24,877 bases of DNA from Halocafeteria seosinensis (Eukaryota > Sar > Bigyra > Bicosoecida): the NCBI GenBank assembly GCA_001687465.1, contig LVLI01000125.1:1-24877 (forward strand), given 5' to 3'. Positions 1-9,944 of this stretch are shown in pieces; positions within the stretch are counted from its first letter, which is position 1, and every line of letters starts with the position of its first letter. The position numbers and the translations under genes are program-made. Below the pieces are notes generated by a model that saw nothing but the letters and a program-made list of their open reading frames with translations, was not told the DNA's origin and did no database searches.

Positions 1-93
1 CCTCCTGAGCNNAACCAGTGTTGTGTTCCCTCACGGCGCATGTCAGCAAGGCTGCAGGAACAGCGGGCCCGTCGCTGCTTAACACGGGCGCAT

Positions 94-119
94 ACCGCTC
101 CTCGTTAAGAGGATGCGGT
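94..119. repeat. Imperfect hairpin (10-bp stem)
   Basis: ACCGC (94-98) and TCCTC (99-103) pair with GAGGA (109-113) and GCGGT (115-119) around a GTTAA loop, with a single unpaired T at 114. The hairpin overlaps the start of the 41-bp dispersed repeat. Its left arm and loop recur at 8189-8207 with one mismatch. The role is unknown; a structure at the end of a degraded mobile element is one possibility. Confidence 0.7.
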
Positions 120-151
120 CAACTTCCCGGCCGGTGGGCTATCTGTCACAT
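111..151 (+). repeat. Dispersed 41-bp repeat, copy 1
   Basis: This segment matches 17631-17671 at 39 of 41 positions, in direct orientation and about 17.5 kb apart. The mismatches are C/T at the sixth base and G/C at the twenty-third. The shared core includes AACTTCCCGG and GTGGGCTATCTGTCACAT. Similarity fades on both sides of the core. Both copies are intergenic, consistent with fragments of a mobile or satellite-like element. Confidence 0.85.
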
Positions 152-327
152 ACGTGTCTGTGCCCAGATAACCATCATTTACATGTGGGTGCCTTTATCC
201 ATCTAGTCGCGCACAGAATGCATCAGCTAGAGATCCAGGGGATCACATTCTCTCATATTGCAACAGATCTTACGAAATATACTAGGGCTGAGTTGGCGCC
301 TCCCCAAGCAAGCAACAGATAGGATCC

Positions 328-3157
328 TCAAAGATATGGAAGCCCGAGGGATGAATGCAGAAATGCTACTTCCTCTGCAAAGCTTTCTATCTGCGCATGT
401 GCTCCTCCCTCGCCGAAGTGTCCAGCGGCTCCACGGCTAGTCCGCAAACACTGAAGCTGGGATCCAGAACATGGGGTCTCGTGTTTTCTACCTAGCTCAT
501 CCGGCGTATGCCAGCGGAAAAGGTTCTCCATGAGCGGAATGAAAGATGGGGCTTCTGTGTTGTAGGCTGAGACCTGCGATACTTCATGCGGCGAGAATAT
601 TGTGGCCCTGGTATAATTGGTGGCATCGCTGGTTTCATAAGATTCTTTGTGGTTTTGATGTCGCAGTGCCGCCAAGTACTTAAGCGGTTGGTATACTGGC
701 ACTCGGGGATCGTTGATAGCGCCAGTCATATATACCGAAGGATGCTGTTCACGCGGATATCTTGCTGGTTGCCAACAGTTACTATAGGGGCAATATGCTT
801 TAATGAGCTCCCGGATCCCAGGAGGGCGGTCGTCCACAGGATCTCCCCACTCAGATTGCTCTGCTATTGTGAGTGGCAAGGTCTCATCGGTCATCGAGGA
901 CGCCACGTCAAGGAATGGGACTTTTAGTATTGCCGAGCTGAACAGGTGAGCACAATTATTGACAAGCCATCCACCAATGACACCTCCTGCGCTCTCCGCC
1001 TTTATGGCGAGCAATCCAGGCGTTGTCAGCTGGTGGCTAATCAAAGCGCCGATCGAAGCGACAGCATCACCAAAGGAATTTCCCTTTCGGTCAAGTCGCC
1101 CGTCTCTGTACCACGGTGTCCCAAGCTCTCCTCCACCTCTGACATGGGCAAACGCCAAAGCCCAACCTCGATACAGCAGTGGCAAATAGTACAAGTTCAG
1201 GTCAGCTTGAAGATTCTGTCCGTATGCTCCATAAATATGCATAAGAGTAGGCGTTTGTTTGTTTAAGGAAAGGTCCCGTCGGTGAACCACAGTGACTGGA
1301 ACCTGCACATTGTCTTCTGTAGGGACTGTATCAGTCGAATGATATTGTGTCGCAGAAATAAGGGATTCAAGCGACTCCGCTGTGTGTAGTCGGTGCGAGG
1401 GAGCCCACAGCCTGTAACTACACAATTGACTCTCATCAAACGCGGGCCAACCTGCTGCAGTCCCGACCTGGTGCTCTTTGAGTAAAATAAGTTCGGGATT
1501 TTCAACCCGGCGACGAATTGTTCTTTTTCCATTTTGTGAGAGATCCTGCTTCCGGAGACGAAAATCAAATACTTTCTCTGGAGAAACCGCACTTCCCACA
1601 CACACCCGGGCGAACATCGGATCAAAATCATTGTTGGCCCCAGGGAAGGCTTCAGTGACGTCTCTTGGCAACTCTAAGTTGGTTATGTGATCTAGCCGAC
1701 TACTATACACCGGAAGCGTGGAAATGTCCGGACGGTTCGATGGTTCATCTGAGCTCCTTGGGTTTAGTCGGTTATTAAGAACATGTACCTCCACTATGGG
1801 ATCCAGGTTGGACCTGCCATAGAGCACGATATGGTGTTTGAACACATCCACATCTTCAATTTTTCTCGTTTCATCGTGCGGCACGACTACTTCCCAATTG
1901 GTCAAGTAGATGGGATTCCCGAGGTCACTCTTTGGTTCACTGATTTTACCTCGTAATACTTGAAAATTGTACGCATCGTTAGCGTTTGTTATTATATAAA
2001 TCCAGCCTGAGCGGTGCTCTACAAAGTACTGTACACCAGCCTCCCGTTGCCACATTAGGGAAGGTGAATGCTGGGAGGAGTTGGCCTTGAATAGATAGAC
2101 TTCCGAATCATCGCGTCTGTTTGCATTCTGTAGAAGAGAGCAAGTATAGACACAAGTGCAAACCTTCGGACTACAGGTCTTTCATTTAACATCTTATTCC
2201 CGTACTTACAATGGTGACGAAGTTGCTGTCTTTCGTATTGTGTAAATCCACAAAGCAGTCTTCTTGTTTATCCTCAGCAAACACTTCGACGGGAATGCTC
2301 GCTTGATTACCGAGTACCACTTTGTAGACTCGATAGGCTCTTTTTAGTTCATTTGCAACTGTGTAAAATATGCACGAAAGTTCGGAATGCGGTGCACTCA
2401 CTTCACTACCCCACGCAAAAGATAAGGCGTTGTCAAGGCGGAATTCGTCCTTGATGCTCTGCAGCTTTCGAGACTTGAGAGGTCTTACGCGACCCATGAA
2501 CGACTCGTCACCTCTAACATCAACTGTATATGCTAGAAATTTGTGATCCGGGCTAATGCGCATTGTGCCAAGCATCGCATATCCTGTATTGTACTCACGC
2601 GCCAATTCGTTCTCGTCCAATAACACTTCCTCTGTGGCCTCGTCAAGTTGCAAGTGGGGTGGCGGATACTGCCCCTTTTCTCCATTTTCAGAATCGTCCT
2701 TTGCTTTACAGCGGTAAAACACCGCACCGCCACGGTCAGAGGACCTACCGCTGTAATATAAATACGGTCCTGATCTCTCAGGAAGTTCACCCTCGGCGTC
2801 ACCAAGGTGGAATGCGAAGATCTCATTTTCGACCCGTTTCTGAAACTGCGCAAGTTTCGTCGGTTTTTTCAAAACGCTGTCGGTATAATCATTCTCACGC
2901 CGTAAGTACTGGCGTGTCCTTATGTCGCTGAGATCCTCCATCCATTTAAACGGGTCTTTACTCGTTGAACTTTGGGGAGGCACCGGAGGTTTAGGAGGCC
3001 AATTCTCACGTTTTCGACGCCCATCCTTTCCATATTTCCGGATTTTGAAACGCGAAAAGAGTCTACGGAATTGTACTCCCGATTTGATCGGATTGCTAAA
3101 GCAAAATGCACGTGTATAGCCCCCACTATGCGATCTTCGAGCGATCAATGCCTTCAT
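328..3157 (-). CDS. OPB: Oligopeptidase B-type serine peptidase (S9A family), two exons
   Basis: Exons 3157-2210 and 2127-328 are joined by an 82-bp phase 0 intron (GTAAGT donor, CTACAG acceptor) and encode about 915 residues. The first 60 residues are rich in Arg/Lys with few acidic residues, like an organellar presequence. DPFKWMED (68-75) is the S9A N-terminal hallmark, followed by the beta-propeller region. The alpha/beta-hydrolase part starts near 555 and holds IYGAYG (614-619) and RGGGELG (646-652). The catalytic triad is visible: Ser in ESAGG (about 695), Asp in INDPRVP (about 789) and His in AGHFG (about 886). This family cleaves short peptides after Arg or Lys. The gene is longer than bacterial and trypanosome enzymes (about 690-730 residues) because of the N-terminal extension and about 60 extra residues between Asp and His. 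The family is secure; the precise subgroup (oligopeptidase B versus a close S9A relative) is less so. Confidence 0.92.
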
Positions 3158-3668
3158 GTCGTCTATCCTCTCTAGCTCTTTTGCAGTTCACTCTCCTCTA
3201 CTAACTCTTTTACAACCAGAACCATCCTTTTATTCTCTATGAATTTACGTATTTTCATGGAATGATATGTCCTAGGGACAATACAAACACGAAATGACTT
3301 CCGGAAGGGTTTGTGAAGCTCACGGGCACCGGTTGTGAAGCTACCAACCCATGCCACATGTGTATTCAACTAACTTAGGGTGATTTGGGTACGTGTCTGA
3401 TCTGATCTGGTATCATAAACATGATATGGTACTGTGCATTCTAAAGCCATCTGCGACCTCGGATAGAGGAGACCGATACTTTAGCGAGCGAGAACCTCGC
3501 TACCGTGTGCTCATTGGAGAGCAGTAAATTGACTGCCCTTAAGGTGCTTCATTCGGTATCATGCACGTACAGTGGCAGCACTCTTAAGATTTGGGAATAG
3601 AAACTCACAGTGAAAAAGACATTCAAACTCTCGTGTGGACACTAGATACTACCAAAGGTGCAAACTAT
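3158..3668. other. Intergenic region between IFT56 and the oligopeptidase gene
   Basis: Both flanking genes read leftward, so this should contain the IFT56 3' end and the oligopeptidase promoter. I see no gene. A small perfect inverted repeat, TATCAT-AAAC-ATGATA, lies at 3411-3426. No repeat shared with other parts of the window was noticed. Confidence 0.55.
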
Positions 3669-5873
3669 TCAAACCTCAACGTTGTTGTTCCTGCACCACT
3701 TCTCAATCGTATTCTTCATGAAAGCAACTTGGGGGCTGCTTGTATTTCTTAGCATTTCAAGCACGTCTCTCAAAGATTCTTTTGCTTCTTCTCCTGCTAT
3801 GACCTTTTGTAAGACACCACAGCATGCACCACGCTTTCCTTGCCAGTATTCAGGATCAGCATCTAGCCTCTCCAGTACATCAAATGCTTTGGCAGCATAC
3901 AAAAAGGATCCCATCTGAATCAACACATCCACACAGAAAAAGTTTTCATGACGTGAGGGGAATAGAGAAAAAACAGCATACAGTTAAAGCATTTCCTACC
4001 TTATACGAATCATTAGCTATCAACTGCAGTAAGTTTAACGAATCGGGAGAAGTGTCCATCTTCAGATATAGTTCCCATGCAGCCTTGGCTTTTCCGTTCC
4101 GAATGTAACATCGCGCTAGCCACGACAGATACACATAATCTGATTGATATTCTTCGTTCTGAACTTGAAGGAGCGTCTCCTCAGCAGCCTGTATCAAAGC
4201 AAACTCGGATGACGTAACAAGCGAAAAGATTATCATATCAAAACAACAGACGAATGCATACCTTGTAGTCCTTCGCAGCAGCAAGACTGATACCATAATT
4301 CCAGTTGAACTCATCATCGTTGTACATATAAGCCTGCAGGTGATAATATGTAAATGATGTAAACCTTTTCACAAAGAGAAATCGGCACGCGGACGTACCT
4401 TAATGGAGTTGAGGTATACGTTAACATCCTCAAACTGTTTCAGTAGAAAGAAACACGAGGCCATGCATTGCCTCCCAGGAATAGTATCGCATTCACTCTC
4501 GCTAGCACCGACGAGCTGAAAATACTGCTGAGCGCTCTGTAGGTGCTCTTTAGAGCCCGATGCTTGCCCCATACAAGCATTTGTAACGGCCTGCAACGAC
4601 AGATCGGTGAACGCTTTCCTCTTCGAATGATTGTAATCTTCCTTAACTTACCTTCAGTATGTATTCTTGAGGGGTAGAAGGCTCTAAGTCTTCGATCAGC
4701 GAGTATGCTTCCGAGACTTCATTGTTCCTCAAGTAATATATGACCAGATTTAGACGTGCTTCCGGAATTAAATCAACTAGAGGAGGCAGTACTCTTAAAG
4801 CATTTTCACCATTTCGAAATATAACAACATTATGTCTTATCAAATCAGAGTCCTCAATACTTTGCCCGTGTTCTGTCAAAGCCTTTAATTCCTGCTCAGC
4901 AGCTTTTCCGTTGTATAGGCGAAAGTGATTACACGCCTTCAAATTAATAGCCACAGCACTCTCAGGCTTTGCTTGTAAGTAAACCCCGAGTATTTCCAAC
5001 GACACGTCGTAATAATCCAGCTGAACCCATAAAGACCCAGTAGACTACAACAGTAAAGAGGCGAAACAGCTACATAGAATAACCCTACCTTGTAGTAGCA
5101 CATAGCAACATAAACATTCAGTGCCAGGTCATCGCGGTTTTCAAGTAGCAACCGCTTGTATAAATCGGTAGCCTGAGAAGACAAGTACCAATCAACTAAA
5201 TAAACTACTAGTTATCTTCAACGAACTAGATATCTTACTTCCTGAAAATGGCCTCGCATATAATGTACCGCTGCCAGCGATAACTGATCCTCTTTGTTTT
5301 CTGACAGTTGCTGGTGATACTGTAACAGTTTATCTTCGTCACCTAGTCTGTGAGCTGTATGAAAGAGTAAACGCGTCTTTAACGGGTCCGAATCGGGTGC
5401 TTTCTGTGCACATTTCATGGCGTCTTCATATTGGCCCAAATAGTAATAGCAGCAGCCCATGTAGAGCAGTGTCTGTTTGTGCATCGTATCATTGTTCTGG
5501 TCGAGTATCTCCTGGTACACTTCGAGAGCCTTATCATAATCTCCTAAATGAAAAGCACTGTATGCAAGCCATAATAAAGTGGTCTCATCCACTTCTCCAG
5601 CTCGTTTTTTGAACTCCAAGACAGCCATTGCGCCCGTAAAATCACGTTTTGCGATGAATTCTTCCAGCTGTTTCCACCAGATGCACGTGCACAAAGGTGT
5701 AAGAAACCTATAAAACCTGCCGACGGAGCCAGAGAACCTGTACGTACCGAAGGTAATTGAGATTTCTTGGAGGAAGACACTGCAGCAGCAGCCCCTCCTG
5801 AAGCTCCTGCTACAGGTTTGCGTCTTCCCGCCGACCCAGCTCGACGGGAAGACCCTCCTCGTCGCATCATCAT
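3669..5873 (-). CDS. IFT56: Intraflagellar transport protein IFT56 (TTC26/DYF-13), eight exons
   Basis: Exons are 5873-5748, 5667-5239, 5172-5089, 5020-4652, 4590-4399, 4333-4262, 4188-4000 and 3914-3669, giving 568 residues (human TTC26 is 554). All seven introns (61-85 bp) are in phase 0. The product is a TPR-repeat subunit of the IFT-B complex that supports transport of motility-related cargo into cilia. Conservation is obvious across the whole length: [95 protein letters not shown] and the closing EKW segment. The start is the first ATG of a Met-Met-Met run, which resembles the human N-terminus; a frame extending further upstream would need a GTG start. Residues 1-42 are basic, Ala/Gly/Ser-rich and poorly conserved. 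The gene is divergent from ELP4. Its presence implies the organism builds cilia at some life stage. Confidence 0.97.
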
Positions 5874-6249
5874 CGCTCTGGGCACCAATTCAAGACTCGA
5901 GTGCAACCATAAATGCGTCTCGAAGACCAACAACACCCTTGTAATTGCGTCAATTGCTGACCGTTTAACGGCATTTGCAACAATCTTTTCGTCGAGTCAC
6001 AACTTCAACTTCATTCATTCATTATTATCGACGTTGGGAAGTTTCCACGCACGTACAAGCACAAGTTTCCGGAGAGTTGCAGTAGATTAGATGCACCATC
6101 TTACGATGTTGCTTTTCCTGGTGCTGTGGAGCGCATCGAGTGGGAATAAGACGGTGAAAACATTGTTTGTGAAGTTGGCATTGAGTTGCTCTATTTTAGG
6201 CTTTCTTACCCTATAAACCATTCTATTGGCCACCGGAGACCCTCTTACT
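5874..6249. promoter_or_regulatory. Shared upstream region of IFT56 and ELP4
   Basis: The two start codons face away from each other across 376 bp, so both promoters must lie here. I found no convincing X-box (RFX site) or other named element. Short open frames in this stretch carry no recognisable protein. Calling it a bidirectional promoter is inference from geometry alone. Confidence 0.5.
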
Positions 6250-7887
6250 ATGGACGGCAGTGCATTCCGAGCCTCCTTGGCGAAGAACAGTCTCCCTGGG
6301 ACGAAGCCGTGGATCAATGGAGTCCGACTCGTCTCAAGTGGCTTGGCCCAATTAGACCAATATTTGGGTGGAGGCCTCCCATTGGGCTCTCTCATACTCA
6401 TTGAGGAGGATCAGAATGCTGTACATGCGACAACGCTGGCTCAGTACTTTGTTAGCCAGGGTATAGCCTCGGGACACCGTGTGCGAATTGTGGGAGGCGA
6501 TGGACTCCAGGGCTTCCAGCAATTTACAAACACCCTACCGGCGAATGTATCCACCAGGCCCCAACAGGACTCATCAGAGTCAGACAAACGCCTAACAAAT
6601 GAGAGTAACCCTCCCGTCCACTTGACTGACGACGACAAGGATGATGGAGCGAAAGAGCAGGAAGAATCTCAGAGTTCTGGCTTGAAGATTGCGTGGCAAT
6701 ACAGAAAGTACTTATCGAATGATGGTAGTGGGAACCAACTAAATGCAATGCCTCAAGTAGGAGGCCAAGTTCAGTCAAAGAAAAAGGATAAAACCAAATA
6801 CTGCTGCGCATTTGATTTACACCGTCGTCTCTCCAAGGATGACTGGGAGCGTAGTGACACCGAAACCCTGAATGTCTCGAAAGTCATGCTCCAAGACAGA
6901 GGACAGAACAGTACCTCAGCCAACGGAAGCACTTACTCAGCGGCATATTCCTTTCTTAAGAGTCAGATTAGTAGGGATGCATCCAACAGTGCTCCCACAG
7001 TCAAGAGAGTCTGCGTTCTGGGAGCTGGCAGCCCGGCATGGGGAGGCCTGTCGGGTGGTGTAGATACCGATGGTGAAAAGCAATTCCTGCAGTTGCTGCA
7101 TTGTATCAAAGAGATAGTTAGCTCTTCTCCATCCGGTTATCCAGATTCTGTGGCTTATGTGACTGTTCCCTCTACCATGCTCCCGAAACGTACCCTGGCA
7201 GGAATGCGACGTATCGCCGATGGCGTTATTCAAGTCACTGCGTTTGCTGAGAGAGGCTTGGAAGGTACAGTGGCTACTTCCACTACCTCCGAACTTTTAC
7301 TTAAATCACAAAAGCAGACATCCTCGGCAGAATTTGCTGACTATACTGGTATGATTTCGCTGAAGAAAGTGCCCTGTATTAATTCGCTTGTTTCCGCACG
7401 TCCGGATACTTTGACATATCTGTTTAAACGAGACCGACGAAAAATGAAGATCGAAAAGTTTCATTTGCCTCCTGGTAAGTGAAGCTAGGGTGTAGTGGTA
7501 TTGCATTAGAAGAAAACCAATCACTTTCTTTATCAACGATTTGTTGCAGAAAGCACTGGAGCTGGAGCTACCTCGACAAATCCCGAAGACATGAAGAAAC
7601 AATATAAGGAGAACAGTTCTCAACAGAATGCTTTGGAATCAGATCAGCCTGCGCCTTCTAACTTTGAGTTCCGGTTCCAAAGTTCTGGGTCAACTTCTCC
7701 CCGCGGCCCACAACCGCCTAACTCTGCGAACGGCCTAGTTGGTCTGAGAGGGATGAATCCACCTGGTGAAGGGTACTTTGCCGATCGAATGCGGGCTTCG
7801 TCTGCTAGGGAACCGGCTTTAGAACCAGGCATGGCATGCGCAGCATCGCTGAAACCGGATCAGCAGAAGAACCTATATGATTTCTAG
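6250..7887 (+). CDS. ELP4: Elongator complex protein 4 (ELP4/PAXNEB), two exons
   Basis: Exons 6250-7474 and 7550-7887 are joined by a 75-bp phase 1 intron (GTAAGT donor, TTGCAG acceptor) and give 520 residues (human about 424). ELP4 belongs to the Elp4-5-6 RecA-like hexamer of Elongator, which modifies wobble uridine in tRNA. The N-terminal core VSSGLAQLDQYLGGGLPLGS with IEED (about 28-53), KIAWQYRKY (146-154), the GSPAWGG segment, the DYTGMISLKKVPCINSLV stretch and FHLPPE spanning the splice site are family hallmarks. The C-terminal PGMACAA followed by KKNLYDF-like residues (QKNLYDF) matches the conserved ELP4 end. As usual for this family, no functional Walker A is seen. An acidic, Gln/Ser-rich insert occupies about 100-145. 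The ATG at 6250 was chosen because the upstream extension begins only with TTG. Confidence 0.93.
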
Positions 7888-8572
7888 GGAAAACACCTCA
7901 TGGTACAGTGTCTATTTGAATAATCGTTGCGGGAATGAATTATGCTAACAACGTTCGTATTACCTGCCGTATACGACCAAGCTGTTGGATTGTATCCGGA
8001 TGCGGCAATCGAGGTACCCTGACTAAGAGGAAACATCTAGCTTTTGTACACCAAAAGCCGTCGCGAAGAAGTACTTCCATGAAGAGTGGGCACACAACGT
8101 GTCTTTCACCCTCGATGTTTATGTCTCAATCTCACAATGGCTTACAGTTGCTGGCGCATCGCTTTGGCTTTGGGGAGGACAGTGGAGCACCGCTCCTCGT
8201 AAAGAGGCTCCTCACTACATACTCTCTTTGTCCTTTATGTTTAATTCCCCTGATTGTAATACAACTTCCAAACTCGACGACTTGCGAGCTACCCGGTGGC
8301 TCTCTAGAATAATACATTGCAACTATGTGATGAAGGCGGCAAGAAAAAAATAAAAGAGCGATTGTATTCGCTTTCGTAGTTTCTTGAATCAATTCCAGTA
8401 CAACCACGGTGATGTGGTACTTGCCCTCATTCATTCCGCACAGTAGTTCCACTTCCACACTCGTACTTGAAGTAGTATTTAGTCATTACCATGGGAAAAA
8501 TACTAGACATGTGTTGTTCAGTGAAATTCAATTTTTCTTCCCACCACCACCACAGATTCAATTCGAATAAAA
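7888..8572. other. Intergenic region after ELP4
   Basis: No gene is visible in 685 bp. Open frames on both strands are low in conservation and look like chance. An AATAAA lies at 8349-8354 inside an A-rich run, rather far from the ELP4 stop to be its poly(A) signal. A 19-bp segment at 8189-8207 matches the hairpin arm at 94-112 with one difference. The last part should hold the promoter of the next gene. Confidence 0.5.
8189..8207 (+). repeat. Short partial copy of the left-edge hairpin sequence
   Basis: Eighteen of 19 bases match 94-112, covering the left arm, loop and start of the right arm. Here the loop reads GTAAA instead of GTTAA and the outer stem is not maintained. The match is short, so chance is not excluded, but both copies lie between genes. 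Confidence 0.4.
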
Positions 8573-9926
8573 ATGAGGAATTTTACGTCAGTCGTCATCA
8601 GAATATTGATGCTATGGACACTGCTCTGCACGGCGACAGAAGCGCTGGAGGAACCTAAGGACACCCCGGACGAGGATGTGGCGGCGGACGACCAGGACGC
8701 GCATGAAGTGGGACCGGAGAGTATATGGGGTCAAATATGGATGTATTTGGGACCTCTTCTCTATGCGTCGTTCCTGATTGGACTACTCGGAGGACCCGTA
8801 CTGGAGAGGGTACGAGCGTGGAGAGCTACAATTCCACGGCCACAACAGGAGCACGACTCTGGAGAAGACACAGATAGGACAGACACCACCCGAGAATCAG
8901 AATCGCTTCGGAAAGCTGAGCAGGACATACGGATGAAACAGCAGGGCAGAATCAATGAAATTCAGGAACGCAAACGACGCCTACGTGAACAGCGGGAAGC
9001 TTCCCTGTTGGCAAATACCCAAGGTGGAGTTACTGGCGTGTCTATACACCATCAAGGCAACTACCCAGAAGAAAGCGGCAGTGTGAGAGCTACGGAAGAG
9101 CCGTCAGAAACGATCAAACAACAGAATGATGCGTACAGCATTTCCATACAGAAGGTAAGCGAAGAGCAGGGGATCTGCATTGGAAGCATAAATGAACGTG
9201 CACTCCTGATTAGTCTTTACAGGATAGAGCTCGTAGTGAATTGCGGAAAGCATATGACGAACTCCACAAAACGATACAAGACTGTGAACGAAAAGCGCGA
9301 GAGGCAGTATATGACACTGCATGTAGCGATCAGCAGCGAGAAGGGGGAAGCTCAGAAGATCAGACTAGAAAAATTGCCATCAAGATTGAATGTAGCCCCC
9401 GAAGAGACGATTCTGGCAGGAGCTATACACGAGGAAATAGACTGCATTTGGCGTGCAGCTCTGAAGACACAGTTTGGGTAAGCTGTATGCAAATTCTTTC
9501 TCTTTGATTGATCTCTTTTCTATCCTAATGATATCGCTGAACATTCAGGACTTGGTGAAGAATCTGGAGCAAATGCTCGCTGGAGGAATAGCTGGCCGAG
9601 CGCTCTTGCAGCAGATGCCTCGCCAAGTCGTATTTTCGTGTCCGAACGCCATAAGTCTTATACGGCGGAGGATAATAGAGGACAACAGCGATTTGTGCGA
9701 AGACATTGAGCGAAAAATCAGTGAACTTGAGGTGCATATGGCTCAAGCTGAAGCACTGGAATTGAACGTCGAGAGCACCATCTTGGAATATTTGCAAGTA
9801 GCCAAGTCTCGGTTTGGCCAAGAGGGTAATCTCGATGACGCAGAAGGCCTTCCATTGGATGAAAAAGTATTTAATGTATTAGCCCCTCGAACAATGCTAG
9901 TTGTCCGAGACTTTGAATCATACTAG
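8573..9926 (+). CDS. Unrecognised signal-peptide, membrane-anchored coiled-coil protein, three exons
   Basis: Exons 8573-9154, 9223-9477 and 9549-9926 give 404 residues; both introns (68 and 71 bp) are phase 0 with GTAAGC donors. Residues 1-24 look like a signal peptide (a hydrophobic core around ILMLWTLLCTATEA). Then come a short acidic stretch (26-50), one membrane span (about 51-73), and a basic stop-transfer segment (about 79-89). Residues about 108-143 are rich in Glu, Arg and Gln and should form a coiled coil. The C-terminal exon holds further helical, Leu/Glu-rich sequence. The likely topology is a short luminal or extracellular N-terminus and a large cytosolic tail. The layout is reminiscent of RIC-3-type chaperones, but the sequence similarity I can see is too weak to assign that. 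Coding potential is supported by exact splice joins that keep the frame open. Confidence 0.75.
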
Positions 9927-9944
9927 AGGAGAACGTTTCTTCTC

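Larger units (their letters stand above)
1..327. other. Left-edge non-coding stretch with two Ns
   Basis: No gene is visible here. Two unresolved bases lie at 11-12. The stretch contains a strong hairpin at 94-119 and one copy of a 41-bp dispersed repeat (111-151), both listed separately. Short open frames exist but show no recognisable protein. The 3' end of the oligopeptidase gene, which reads leftward, begins at 328, so part of this stretch should be its 3' untranslated region. Confidence 0.6.

Noticed and set aside
404-440. The peptide ending RRSVQRL appears both in a plus-strand frame here and at the C-terminus of the 1020-residue protein
   Set aside because: Here it is the antisense reading of the oligopeptidase catalytic His region; the DNA similarity is short and best explained by chance.
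586-1266. Plus-strand open frames opposite the oligopeptidase gene
   Set aside because: They are antisense shadows of a well-supported coding exon with intact catalytic motifs.
3915-5747. Reading the IFT56 pieces as separate small genes or a pseudogene
   Set aside because: Every break coincides with good GT-AG splice sites and the joined protein is collinear with the whole known IFT56 family.
5871-5936. Extended IFT56 start upstream of the Met-Met-Met run
   Set aside because: The extended frame would start with GTG and adds sequence unlike any IFT56 N-terminus.
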